DNA of 38,610 nt from assembly GCA_035606175.1 (NCBI GenBank), contig DATNFW010000042.1, positions 1 to 38,610 of the forward strand, given 5' to 3'. This document shows, piece after piece, positions 1 to 8,148 of this stretch (positions are counted from its first letter, which is position 1; the number at the start of each line of letters is the position of its first letter). The notes under the pieces were generated by a model. That model did not search any database, had not been told where the DNA came from, and saw only the letters and a list, made by a program, of their open reading frames with translations. The position numbers and the translations under genes were made by a program. This stretch comes from JASHUC01 sp035606175 (GTDB taxonomy: Bacteria; Pseudomonadota; Gammaproteobacteria; Steroidobacterales; Steroidobacteraceae).

Positions 1-479
1 CCCACCGCGGTGAACACCGAGTCGAGCGAGAATACGATGTCGATGAGCGCGATCTGCACGATCGCGAGCGCGAGTCCCGAGGCGGCGAGTGCCTTGCCGT
101 GGCGAGCCCCGTTGATCTTGCGCGCCTCGGTTCTCTCGGCCTCGCCCTCGACGCTGTGATGCAGCTCCACCACGCTTTTGCCGAGAAGAAAGAGCCCACC
201 GCAGAGGAGCACCACGTCCCGTCCCGAGAACCCCTGGTCGCCGATGTAGAACCAGGGCGCGGTGAGCCGCGTGAGCCACACGATCGAATAGAGAAGGGCG
301 ATCCGGGTCACCATCGCGAGGCCGAGTCCGGCGAGGCGCGCCATGCGGCGACGCTCCTCCGGCAGCCTTGCGATCAAGATCGCGATGAAGATCAGATTGT
401 CGATGCCGAGAACGATCTCGAGCACCGATAGCGTCAGGAAGGCGAGCCACGCCTGCGGGCTTGGCAAGAGATCAACCAC
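1..479 (-). CDS. TerC-family integral membrane protein (partial, C-terminus outside window)
   Basis: About 159 codons are visible; the C-terminal part lies beyond the left edge. The protein starts at a GTG (477-479) that lies only five codons after an in-frame TGA (492-494), so this start is nearly forced; it begins MVDLLPSPQAW. Visible features are several hydrophobic helices and the TerC-family acidic motif EIVLGIDN in the first helix, with a second DIVFSLDSV motif near the window edge, matching the paired acidic transmembrane motifs of TerC/Alx-type proteins. Family members are inner-membrane proteins linked to tellurite resistance, manganese export or metalation of exported proteins; the substrate here cannot be read from the sequence. 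It lies 74 nt downstream of secF on the same strand and may be cotranscribed with it. Family confident, role inferred. Confidence 0.85.
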   Translation of the reverse strand, partial: MVDLLPSPQAWLAFLTLSVLEIVLGIDNLIFIAILIARLPEERRRMARLAGLGLAMVTRIALLYSIVWLTRLTAPWFYIGDQGFSGRDVVLLCGGLFLLGKSVVELHHSVEGEAERTEARKINGARHGKALAASGLALAIVQIALIDIVFSLDSVFTAV

Positions 480-553
480 GACGACGCGCTCTCAGCGGGC
501 GGGCCGTAAGGCTGCGCAGGGCGACCGTGTGCGTGCTCCCCGAGGCGCGCCCC

Positions 554-1753
554 TCAGGGCATGTGATCGAGAGCCGTTTTCTTCACCGTCGGGAAGATGT
601 GCTCCGCGGTGAGGCCGCAGTCGAGCGCGATCGCGCTCGAGATGTAAATGGACGAGTACGTGCCCGCGATGATGCCGATCAGCAGCGCCTCGGAGAAGCC
701 GCGCAGCACCGGGCCGCCGAGCACGAGCAGCGCGACGACGACGATCGACGTCACGACTTTGGTCATGATCGTGCGCGAGAGCGTCTGATTGATCGATTGA
801 TCGAGGACGGTTGCCGAAGGCAGTCGCCGCGCGGCATGGAAGCGCTCGCGGATGCGGTCGAAAACGACCACCGTGTCGTTCAGGGAATAGCCGACGACGG
901 CGAGAACGGCCGCGACCACCGGCAAGTCGAAGGAGGTCCGGTCGAGCGAGAAGATGCCGAGCACCAGCACGGGGTCGTGAATGACCGCGACGATCGCGCC
1001 GAGCGACAGTCGCCAGGTATGAAAGCGGAACGCGATGTAGATGAAGATGCCGCCGAGTGTGAACGCGAGCGCCCACGCGGCGCTGCGCTCGAGCTCCCCG
1101 CCGACCTGCGGCCCGATCGCCGAGACGTCCTGAATCGTGACCCCGGGATCGACCGACCTCAGAACCGGCTCGATTCGCGCGCGAATCGCGCTCTCCTCGG
1201 CGCCGGTACTGCTGGTGCTGGCCTCGGTGCCCGAGTTAGCAGCCGCGCCTCGAGCGCTACCGGCCGCGCTGCTCGAGCTCGATGCTGCGGCCGCGCCCGA
1301 CGCTCCGGCTGCGCCCGACACTCCGGCCGAGCTCGACGCTGCGCCGGCTCCGGTCGCAGCGGCATCCGTCCGGGCCCCGGTCGCGCCCGCACCTGCGCCC
1401 GCCGCAGGCGTCGGTTGCGTGCTCCGGGCGGCGCCCGTGCCGACAGCCTGCGGAGCAGCGGCTGCCACGGCGGCGGGCGAGAGGCGAATGGCGATGTCGC
1501 GCGAGGAGCCGTAGTTCTGCACCTGCGCATCGCGGATGCCCGCCGCGGCGAGCCGCGCGCGCACCGCATCGAGGTCCGCCGTCTTCGGGAACTTCGCTTC
1601 GACTGTCGCGCCGCCCGTGAAGTCGATGGCGAGATTGAGTCCGCGCGTTGCGAGCGAGGTGATCGAGACGATCATGAGAACGGCCGACAGGGCATACCAC
1701 ACCCGCCGGGTGCCCATGAACCGGAAGCTGGTCGGCTTGTGGAAGAATTCCAT
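554..1753 (-). CDS. secF: protein translocase subunit SecF with a large low-complexity insertion
   Basis: SecF pairs with SecD in the inner membrane and uses the proton-motive force to help pull preproteins through SecYEG. The 399-residue protein begins MEFFHKPTSFRFMG. It has the first transmembrane helix (about 19-37), the IDFTGGATVE motif (42-52), and five C-terminal helices from about residue 225 including GYSLNDTVVVFDRIRER (288-304), the conserved acidic helix of SecF. It is longer than the roughly 320 residues of E. coli SecF because residues about 94-186 are almost pure Ala/Gly/Ser/Thr, inserted in the periplasmic P1 region; the normal SecF sequence resumes at ESAIRARIEPVLRS. It starts 36 nt after secD in the usual yajC-secD-secF order. 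Confidence 0.97.
   Translation of the reverse strand: MEFFHKPTSFRFMGTRRVWYALSAVLMIVSITSLATRGLNLAIDFTGGATVEAKFPKTADLDAVRARLAAAGIRDAQVQNYGSSRDIAIRLSPAAVAAAAPQAVGTGAARSTQPTPAAGAGAGATGARTDAAATGAGAASSSAGVSGAAGASGAAAASSSSSAAGSARGAAANSGTEASTSSTGAEESAIRARIEPVLRSVDPGVTIQDVSAIGPQVGGELERSAAWALAFTLGGIFIYIAFRFHTWRLSLGAIVAVIHDPVLVLGIFSLDRTSFDLPVVAAVLAVVGYSLNDTVVVFDRIRERFHAARRLPSATVLDQSINQTLSRTIMTKVVTSIVVVALLVLGGPVLRGFSEALLIGIIAGTYSSIYISSAIALDCGLTAEHIFPTVKKTALDHMP
1196..1474 (-). repeat. low-complexity Ala/Gly/Ser-coding insertion inside secF
   Basis: This stretch encodes SecF residues about 94-186, composed almost entirely of Ala, Gly, Ser and Thr, with imperfect repetition of GCG/GCC/GGC/TCG-type codons. 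The reading frame stays open across it and normal SecF sequence continues on both sides, so it is an in-frame expansion rather than a frameshift. By position it falls in the periplasmic P1 domain between the first and second transmembrane helices. Confidence 0.8.
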
Positions 1754-1789
1754 GTTTGGTTGGACCCCCGGGAGGACGGTGCGGCGCCG

Positions 1790-3664
1790 TCAGATCGGCA
1801 GACGCGCAATCTTGCGCCGCCCGCCATAGAGCAGCGTCACGAGCGCGCGGCTGCCCATGAGCGAGGTAAACATCGAGGTGGCGATCCCGAGCGTCAGCAC
1901 GACCGCGAAACCGCGGATCGCGCCCGTGCCGAGCACCCACAAGACGACCCCGGCGATGAGCGTCGTGACGTTCGAATCCGCGATCGCCGAGAACGCCTTC
2001 TCGAAGCCCGCGCGAATCGCGGCCTGCGGCGTCACGCCGTTGCGCAATTCCTCGCGAATACGCTCGTAGATGAGCACGTTCGCATCGACCGCCATGCCGA
2101 CGGTGAGAATGATGCCCGCGATGCCGGGGAGCGACAGGACGGAGCCGAACATCGACAGCAGCCCGGCAAGCACGATGACGTTGGCCGCGAGCACGGCATC
2201 GGCGACGAGGCCGAACACGCGGTAATAGATTGCCATGAAGATGAAGACGCCCGCCATGCCGATCACGAGCGCGGCGATGCCCTTGTCGATGTTGTCCTGC
2301 CCGAGGCTCGGCCCGATCGCGCGTTCGCTCACCTCGGAAATCGGCACGGAGAGCGAGCCGGAGCGTATCTCGAGTGCGAGATCGCGTCCTTCCCCGGGAT
2401 TGAGCCCGGTGATCATGAAGGTGTTCGAGAACACCCCCTGGATCGTCGCGTGATTGATGACCTTCTCCTCGGTCACATCGCGCGTCACCTTCTTGCCGTC
2501 GACCGTCTTCGTCTCGCGGCGCTTCTCGATGTACACGATGCCCATCTGCTTGCCGATGTTCCGGCGGGTGTTCTGCAGCATCCGCTCGCCCGCGCGCGAA
2601 TCGAGCCGGATGTTGACCTGCGGGCCCTCCTGGCCCATGGAGAAGCTCGCCGAGGTGAGCTCATCGCCCGTCGCGATGATCTCGCGCTTGAGGAGAATCG
2701 GCTGCCCATCGATGGTGTTCGTATAAAGCTTCGTGCCGGGCGGGACCTCGCCGGTCTGTGCGGCCTGGATGGGATTGTCCGTCTCATCGACCATCCGGAA
2801 TTCGAGAGTGGCGACCTTGCCGAGGATGTTCTTCACCTCCGCCGAATTCGTCACACCGGGCAGCTGCACATCGATCCGGTCGAGGCCCTGGCGCTCGACG
2901 ATCGGCTCGGAAACGCCGAGTTCGTTCACGCGGTTGCGCAGCGTGACGAGATTCTGCTGGATCGCATAGTCCTCACGATCGCGAATCTTCGCAGGCGGCA
3001 GGACCCCGTCGATGGCCGTCCCGCCCGGAAGTGACGTCACCGAGACGACGAAATCCGGCACGGTCTTCGCAACCAGATCGCGCACTTTCCCCGCATCGGC
3101 GTTCGCCGGCAGCGTGATGCGCACGGCATTCTGCTGGTCGCTCCCCTGCGCCGCGATCAGCCTCGCCTCCGTGAATGGGATGTTGGCGGAGGTAAGCGCC
3201 CGGCGCACGTCCTGCGCGTAGCCCTCGAGCAGCTGCTGCACGGAAGCCTGCACATCGACCTGGTAGAGCAGGTCGAGACCGCCTCTCAAATCGAGACCGA
3301 GCTTCATCGGCTTCAGGCCCATCGCTCGCAGAAACGCCGGCGTGCGGGGCGCAAACGAGAGTGCCGCGATGTACTGGTCGCTGAACTTGTCGGAAACCGC
3401 GTCGCGCGCCTTGAGCTGCTCCGGAACGCTCGAGAAGCGGATCATGAGCTGTCCGCCATCGAGGGAGGTCTTCGTGAACTGAACGCCGTGGCTCGTCAGG
3501 TACTGCTCGAAGGTCTGCTCGGTGGCCGTCGTGATTGGATTGTGATCGCGGCGCACGATCTGCAGCGCGGGATCCTCGCCGAATACGGTCGGCAGCGCGA
3601 ACAGCGCGCACACGATGATTACGGCGACGATCAGATAGTATTTCCAGCGGGCGTATTCGAGCAT
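1790..3664 (-). CDS. secD: protein translocase subunit SecD
   Basis: SecD is the larger half of the SecDF proton-driven translocation motor. The 624-residue length matches the long separate form of gamma- and betaproteobacteria. It begins MLEYARWKYYLIVAVIIV, and the segment after the first helix (ALFALPTVFGEDPALQI) closely resembles E. coli SecD. The LGLDLRGGLDLLYQVD motif opens the first periplasmic domain. The C-terminal membrane block has the conserved VGMAVDANVLIYERIREE helix, with the acidic residue important for proton use, followed by ALSAIADSNVTT-like SecD/F sequence and a short basic cytoplasmic end. It sits 47 nt after yajC and 36 nt before secF. No unusual insertion is visible, unlike in SecF. 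Confidence 0.98.
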   Translation of the reverse strand: MLEYARWKYYLIVAVIIVCALFALPTVFGEDPALQIVRRDHNPITTATEQTFEQYLTSHGVQFTKTSLDGGQLMIRFSSVPEQLKARDAVSDKFSDQYIAALSFAPRTPAFLRAMGLKPMKLGLDLRGGLDLLYQVDVQASVQQLLEGYAQDVRRALTSANIPFTEARLIAAQGSDQQNAVRITLPANADAGKVRDLVAKTVPDFVVSVTSLPGGTAIDGVLPPAKIRDREDYAIQQNLVTLRNRVNELGVSEPIVERQGLDRIDVQLPGVTNSAEVKNILGKVATLEFRMVDETDNPIQAAQTGEVPPGTKLYTNTIDGQPILLKREIIATGDELTSASFSMGQEGPQVNIRLDSRAGERMLQNTRRNIGKQMGIVYIEKRRETKTVDGKKVTRDVTEEKVINHATIQGVFSNTFMITGLNPGEGRDLALEIRSGSLSVPISEVSERAIGPSLGQDNIDKGIAALVIGMAGVFIFMAIYYRVFGLVADAVLAANVIVLAGLLSMFGSVLSLPGIAGIILTVGMAVDANVLIYERIREELRNGVTPQAAIRAGFEKAFSAIADSNVTTLIAGVVLWVLGTGAIRGFAVVLTLGIATSMFTSLMGSRALVTLLYGGRRKIARLPI

Positions 3665-3684
3665 GGCGGGCGCGCTCCTCTCGA

Positions 3685-3720
3685 TGCGGTCTCAGGCGCT
3701 TCGCTGCGGTCTCAAGCGCT
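3685..3720. repeat. 20-bp-period direct repeat spanning the yajC stop codon
   Basis: TGCGGTCTCAGGCGCT (3685-3700) is repeated as TGCGGTCTCAAGCGCT (3705-3720), one mismatch in 16, with a period of 20 bp. The second copy includes the yajC stop codon (3712-3714); the first lies just beyond it in the yajC-secD spacer. This looks like a local duplication of the gene's end. Confidence 0.75.
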
Positions 3721-4044
3721 CTTCAGAGTGCCCTTGGGCATGAGCGAGGTGACCTGGGCCTTCTGCACCTTGATGCGGACGGAGTCCGCAATTTCGAGCG
3801 TGACGAACGTGTCACCCACGTCCGTCACGCGCCCGAGAATACCGCCCGAAGTCACGACTTCATCGCCCACGGAGAGCTTGGCGACCATCGCCTGATGGTC
3901 CTTCGCCTTCTTCTGCTGAGGGCGGATGAGCAGAAAATAGAAGATGGCGATGAACACCACCATCATCAAAAGCGGGGCAATCTGACCCGAGGTGGAGGAC
4001 GGCCCGCTCGCCTGAGCCCAGGCTGAAGGAATCAATGCATTCAT
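3712..4044 (-). CDS. yajC: preprotein translocase subunit YajC
   Basis: YajC is a small single-helix inner-membrane partner of SecDF. The chosen start ATG at 4044 gives 110 residues (MNALIPSAWAQ...), the usual family length, and is preceded by AGGG at a 5-nt spacing; an in-frame upstream ATG at 4077 would add 11 poorly conserved residues. A transmembrane helix covers about residues 22-40, followed by the typical LLIRPQQKKAKDH motif and a small cytoplasmic beta domain (VGDEVVTSGGILGRV). A short Ala/Ser-rich stretch precedes the helix. It lies between tgt (90 nt upstream) and secD, the standard gammaproteobacterial order. Confidence 0.96.
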   Translation of the reverse strand: MNALIPSAWAQASGPSSTSGQIAPLLMMVVFIAIFYFLLIRPQQKKAKDHQAMVAKLSVGDEVVTSGGILGRVTDVGDTFVTLEIADSVRIKVQKAQVTSLMPKGTLKSA

Positions 4045-4134
4045 GACGACCCTAGAGTTGAATGACCCGCCCGCCACTCACGCCTGCCGGCCCAGATGAA
4101 CGGGGACGGTTCGGGGCAAAGCGAAGGGGCGGCA

Positions 4135-5277
4135 TTATGCCACAGCGCTCCCGGCCTCCCGGCGAGGGCGCGGATAGGCCGCCGCGAACCCCTCGAAGGT
4201 ACCCGCCGCGATGCTCGCGCGGATCGCCCGCATCAGCTCGAGATAAAAGTGGAGGTTGTGGATCGTATTGAGCCGGCAGCCGAGGATCTCGTTGCAGCGA
4301 TCGAGATGCCTCAGATAGGCGCGGCTGTAGTGCCGGCAGGTATAGCACGCGCAGCCTGCATCGACCGGCGATAGAGCGCTCGCGTGCGCTCGGTTGCGGA
4401 TGTTGACGACCCCACCCGGTACGAACAGATGGCCATTGCGCGCATGGCGCGTCGGAATCACGCAATCGAAAAGGTCGATGCCGCGCTCGACGGCGGCGAC
4501 GATGTCCTCCGGAAAGCCCACACCCATCAAATATCGCGGCCGCTCGGCCGGGATGTGCGGCACCAGCTCCTCGAGCACCCGCAGACGCTCCTCGTGCGGC
4601 TCACCGACCGCCAGGCCTCCCACGGCGAAACCCGGCCACTCGAGCCTCGCGAGCGCATCGAGCGAGGCGAGGCGCAGCGGCGTGTGCATGCCGCCCTGGA
4701 TGATCCCGAAGAGTCCACCCGGCGGCTCACCGGAGCCATGGGCACCGGCGTAGTACCGGGCGTGGCTGCGTGCGGCCCAGCGCATCGAGCGCTCCATCGA
4801 GTCGCGCGCCTCGCGCTCGGTCGCCGGATAGGGGGTGCAATCGTCGAATGCCATGGCGATGTCGGAGCGCAGCGCGAGCTGCACCTGCATCGAAATCTCG
4901 GCGGTGAGCTCGACCTCGGCGCCATCGACCGGCGAGCGAAAGCGCACGCCCTCCTCCGCGATGCGCCGCAAGCTCGCGAGGCTGAATACCTGGAACCCCC
5001 CCGAGTCCGTGAGGATCGGGCGCCGCCAGTGCATGAATCCATGAAGCCCGCCGTGGGCGGCGATGATGTCCGGTCCCGGGCGCAGCATCAGATGGAAGGT
5101 GTTGGCGAGGATGATCTCGGCGCCGAGCGCTTCCAGCTCCTCGGGGGTCATCGCCTTGACGGTGCCGTACGTGCCGATGGGTAGGAACGCCGGCGTCTCG
5201 ATCACCCCGTGTGCGGCCGTGAGGCGGCCGAGGCGCGCCGCTCCGCAGCGAGCGGCGACCTCAAACCGCGGCTGCAT
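4135..5277 (-). CDS. tgt: queuine/preQ1 tRNA-guanine transglycosylase
   Basis: Tgt exchanges the wobble guanine of GUN anticodons for the queuosine precursor preQ1. From the ATG at 5277 the protein has 380 residues, the normal length; the open frame extends further upstream but that part lies antisense-like within queA and is not Tgt sequence. The catalytic aspartates are visible as D91 in LTDSGGFQVFSL and D271 in LFDCVIPTRHARNG. The zinc site is C309-x-C311-x2-C314 with H340. The start overlaps the queA stop by 17 nt, implying translational coupling between consecutive enzymes of the queuosine pathway. Confidence 0.97.
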   Translation of the reverse strand: MQPRFEVAARCGAARLGRLTAAHGVIETPAFLPIGTYGTVKAMTPEELEALGAEIILANTFHLMLRPGPDIIAAHGGLHGFMHWRRPILTDSGGFQVFSLASLRRIAEEGVRFRSPVDGAEVELTAEISMQVQLALRSDIAMAFDDCTPYPATEREARDSMERSMRWAARSHARYYAGAHGSGEPPGGLFGIIQGGMHTPLRLASLDALARLEWPGFAVGGLAVGEPHEERLRVLEELVPHIPAERPRYLMGVGFPEDIVAAVERGIDLFDCVIPTRHARNGHLFVPGGVVNIRNRAHASALSPVDAGCACYTCRHYSRAYLRHLDRCNEILGCRLNTIHNLHFYLELMRAIRASIAAGTFEGFAAAYPRPRREAGSAVA

Positions 5278-6313
5278 CGACTCGGTCACCGCGAGCGCTG
5301 AAAACCAGCATCGCATCTCCGTAGCTGAAAAACCGATACCGCAAGCGTACCGCATGCGCATACGCGGCGAGCACGCGCTCCCGCCCGGCAAGGGCCGCGA
5401 CGAGCATGAGCAGCGTCGATTCGGGCAAATGGAAATTCGTGAGCAGCGCCTCCACGACGCGAAACCGAAAGCCAGGCCGGATGTAGAGGCGCGTCTCCCC
5501 GGACCAGGGTGCGAGGGCCGACGCGGCTGCCAGCGCGGCGGATTCGAGCGCCCGCACGACCGTCGTCCCCACTGCGACGATGCGTCCGCCGCGCGTCCGC
5601 GTGCGCTCGATCGCCTCGCACGTCTCGGCACTCACACTCGCGCGCTCCGCGTGCATGACGTGCGAGTCGAGATCGCTCACTCGGATCGGCTGAAACGTGC
5701 CCGCCCCCACGTGCAGCGTGACGAAGGCGCGCTCGATCCCGCGCCGCTCGAGCGACTCGAGGAGCGGAGCGTCGAAATGCAGGCTCGCCGTCGGAGCAGC
5801 CACCGCGCCCGACTCGCGAGCGAAGATGCTCTGATACCGCTCGTGGTCGGCCGCATCCGGCGCGCGATGGATGTAGGGCGGAAGCGGCACCTCACCCCAT
5901 CGCTCGAAGAACTCGAGCGCAGCTTGCGGCAACCGCACGTGCCAGAGGTCCTCGCGGCGCTCGAGGATCTCGATGTCGCCGCCCGCCGTTTGCACGAGGA
6001 GCCCCGGCCGGATGGGCTTGCTCGCGGCCAGCTGGACCAGCGCGCTGCGCTCCTCGAGCGGCCGTTCCAAAAGGATTTCGACGCGGCCGCCGGTCGGCTT
6101 GCGCCCGATGAGCCGTGCCGCAACGACGCGGGTGTCGTTGAGCACGAGCAGATCGCCGGGCAGGAGCAGTTCCGGGAGGGCCCGGATCGTCGTGTCGCGA
6201 GGGCCTGCCGCGTGCGCATCGAGCACCAGCAGCCGGCTCGCCGACCGCTCGGCGAGCGGAGTTTGCGCGATCAACTCCTCGGGCAGCTCGTAACGAAAAT
6301 CCTCGCGACGCAC
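5261..6313 (-). CDS. queA: S-adenosylmethionine:tRNA ribosyltransferase-isomerase
   Basis: QueA moves the ribosyl part of S-adenosylmethionine onto preQ1 in tRNA to make epoxyqueuosine, directly after the Tgt step. The 350-residue protein begins MRREDFRYELPEELIAQTPL, a highly recognisable family N-terminus, and contains LVLNDTRVVAARL, LLERPLEERSALVQL and the C-terminal NFHLPESTLLMLVAALAGRE block. The start at 6313 is the first Met and fits the family. It overlaps tgt by 17 nt and lies only 10 nt downstream of the PDZ-protein stop, so readthrough from the ECF sigma unit upstream is possible. Confidence 0.97.
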   Translation of the reverse strand: MRREDFRYELPEELIAQTPLAERSASRLLVLDAHAAGPRDTTIRALPELLLPGDLLVLNDTRVVAARLIGRKPTGGRVEILLERPLEERSALVQLAASKPIRPGLLVQTAGGDIEILERREDLWHVRLPQAALEFFERWGEVPLPPYIHRAPDAADHERYQSIFARESGAVAAPTASLHFDAPLLESLERRGIERAFVTLHVGAGTFQPIRVSDLDSHVMHAERASVSAETCEAIERTRTRGGRIVAVGTTVVRALESAALAAASALAPWSGETRLYIRPGFRFRVVEALLTNFHLPESTLLMLVAALAGRERVLAAYAHAVRLRYRFFSYGDAMLVFSARGDRVDAAAV

Positions 6314-6323
6314 GCTCGCGATG

Positions 6324-7499
6324 TTATCCGAGTTGCCAGATGACCCGGTGGACCGCAGAATTCGGCGAACGCGGCGCGTTGCGCTCTTCGCTGCGGAAGT
6401 TGCGCTCTTCGCTGCGCAAGTTGCGCTCTTCCCTGCGGAAATAGATTCGGTTGGGTCCCCGGCGCTCCCTCTCCGGCATCGTCGTCTCGATGTTCATCCG
6501 CTTGCGATCCCGCACGATCCGCAGATCGATCTTCTCGCCGGGTCGATACGAGCCCAGGATGCGGGTTGCATGCGGTCCGCTCGTCGGCATGCGGCCGTCG
6601 ATGGATAGAATCACATCGCCGTCCTGGAGCTTCAGCGCTCCATCCGCGGGTGCGCGCACGACCAGCACGCCCTCGTCCGTTCCAAAATACTTCCCGAGGC
6701 GCGGCGTGAGCGTTGCGAGCTCCATGTCCGCGAGCGGCCCGCGACCGAGGAACAGCGGCATCGAGCCAGGACCGAACGGAAACGCGGGTGGAGCCGGAGG
6801 GGCGGCAGGAGCAGGTGGAGCCGGATAAGCGGGCGGCATCCCTGCTTGTCCCGGTCCGAAGAACGGGAATCCCCGCCGTGCGGTTACCGTGAATTCCTGC
6901 GCTTTGCCATTCCGTGAGACGGTGATGCGTACTTTGCTCTCCGGCTTCAGGTCCCGGACGAGCCGCACGACTCGGCGCGCGGCATCGCCGCCCTTCACCT
7001 CGGTCCCGTTCACGGCCGTGATCACATCGCCGGCACGGATGCCCGCCTCGGCGGCCGGCCCCCCTGGGCTGACATCGAGCACGCGCGCGCCGCTCTCATC
7101 GCTCCCGCCGTCGAGCTGTACCCCGATGATCGCTCGCCCACGCGTGTCGATGAACGTGGAGTACCGGCGCATCACCACCTGGCCCCGCTCCGCCGACAGC
7201 TCCGCGACTTCACGTGCGGCGGTTTCGAGCCGGCGCTGAGCAGCTTCGAGCCGGCGCTGCGCGGCTTGCAGCCGCGACTCCAGCTCGGACGCCGAGCGCT
7301 CCGCGCTCGCTGAATTGCCGCTCGATGCCGTGCGGCCCGATGACGATGTAGCCGCGCCCGAGGCCGGCGGCGACGCGGCCGGCTCGGCGTCGGCCGTCGC
7401 GACCTGAGTGGGCTCGACCCCCGCAGGCGCAGCGAGTGCAGCCGGCATGGCGAGCGCCATGGCCAGAATGGCTGGAATCGAAGCAGAGAGCGATGTCAC
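6324..7499 (-). CDS. exported protein with two PDZ domains
   Basis: From a GTG at 7499, with GAGG 8 nt upstream, the product has 391 residues and an immediate signal peptide (hydrophobic about 8-23, ending AALAAPA). An in-frame ATG at 7544 would place 15 residues before the signal sequence, so the GTG is preferred. A low-complexity Ala/Ser stretch (28-70) is followed by a heptad-like coiled coil (about 70-105, SRLQAAQRRLEAAQRRLE), a first PDZ domain (about 122-207, with GPAAEAGIRAGDVITAVNG), a Pro/Ala linker (208-250), a second PDZ domain (about 256-337, GDVILSIDGR) and a charged repetitive tail. No protease domain is present, so it is a probable periplasmic PDZ adaptor rather than a DegP/DegS enzyme. 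It follows the anti-sigma gene, suggesting a role in envelope-stress signalling (inference). Confidence 0.85.
   Translation of the reverse strand: MTSLSASIPAILAMALAMPAALAAPAGVEPTQVATADAEPAASPPASGAATSSSGRTASSGNSASAERSASELESRLQAAQRRLEAAQRRLETAAREVAELSAERGQVVMRRYSTFIDTRGRAIIGVQLDGGSDESGARVLDVSPGGPAAEAGIRAGDVITAVNGTEVKGGDAARRVVRLVRDLKPESKVRITVSRNGKAQEFTVTARRGFPFFGPGQAGMPPAYPAPPAPAAPPAPPAFPFGPGSMPLFLGRGPLADMELATLTPRLGKYFGTDEGVLVVRAPADGALKLQDGDVILSIDGRMPTSGPHATRILGSYRPGEKIDLRIVRDRKRMNIETTMPERERRGPNRIYFRREERNLRSEERNFRSEERNAPRSPNSAVHRVIWQLG
6378..6440. repeat. three tandem 21-bp repeats near the 3' end of the PDZ-protein gene
   Basis: Three consecutive 21-bp units start at 6378, 6399 and 6420; the consensus is GTTGCGCTCTTCGCTGCGGA plus one A, with one or two mismatches between copies. 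On the coding strand they encode a heptapeptide repeated three times (variants of RSEERNF) in the C-terminal tail of the double-PDZ protein, about 17 codons before its stop. Confidence 0.9.
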
Positions 7500-7572
7500 A
7501 TGAGCATCCTCGATTAAGGAGTCGCAAAGTTGCCGGCCGAGCACCGCCCCGGGTCATCGACCCAGGCGCGGT

Positions 7573-8148
7573 TCACGGAGGCGTCCCCGAGACGAGCGTT
7601 TCCGCGTAGCGGACCTGCGCCAGCGAGCTCACGAGCCGAGTGCGCTGTTCCTCGAGAGGCGACAGTCGCGCGGCCTCGACGCCTTCGACGCGCGCGGTCG
7701 TAAGCAGATCGTCGAGCTGCGCAATGCGGTCCTCGAGACCGGCCACGGCCGCATAGGCGCCCACACGCACCATCGCGGGCTCGGCGGGTTGATGCGCGAG
7801 CCACAGCTCCATGGCGCGCTCCCGGGAATCCTCTGAATCGGAGCGGCCGTCGTGTTTGTCCGCCGGCACCACATTCGTGGAGATTGGTGCGATTTCTGAC
7901 GACAGATGCGCGGGCCGGGCAGACTCGCCCCACATCCAGGCGGTGAGCGCAGTCGCTCCCGCGACCAACAACATCGCAGCTGCTGCCTTGGTGGTGAGCG
8001 CAGCCGCAGTCCCGTAGCGCGCATCGACGCGAGCCGCGCGGGACGCGCGCCGTTTGAATTCGGCCCATCCGTACGGCTCGGACTGCACGTCCGGCAACGC
8101 CCGCAGGCGCTCGGCTGCAACCGTGCTCAAGGGATCAACGTGGTGCAT
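7573..8148 (-). CDS. single-helix membrane protein, probable anti-sigma factor
   Basis: The ATG at 8148 overlaps the end of the ECF sigma gene by 22 nt and gives 191 residues. The N-terminal part (1-50, MHHVDPLSTVAAERLRALPD) is soluble and positively charged, one transmembrane helix lies at about 54-73 (AAAMLLVAGATALTAWMW), and the C-terminal part is predicted to be periplasmic, with a helical, coiled-coil-like end (about 140-185). The topology and the overlap with the sigma gene are those of membrane anti-sigma factors. No clear zinc-binding HxxxCxxC motif is visible in the cytoplasmic part, so the assignment rests on context. The next gene encodes a PDZ protein, a domain often used to control such regulators. 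Confidence 0.65.
   Translation of the reverse strand: MHHVDPLSTVAAERLRALPDVQSEPYGWAEFKRRASRAARVDARYGTAAALTTKAAAAMLLVAGATALTAWMWGESARPAHLSSEIAPISTNVVPADKHDGRSDSEDSRERAMELWLAHQPAEPAMVRVGAYAAVAGLEDRIAQLDDLLTTARVEGVEAARLSPLEEQRTRLVSSLAQVRYAETLVSGTPP

Noticed and set aside
461..3034. 857-codon open frame on the plus strand
   Set aside because: It is antisense to secF and secD, is Arg/Asp/His-rich without any family motif, and is explained by the codon bias of GC-rich genes.
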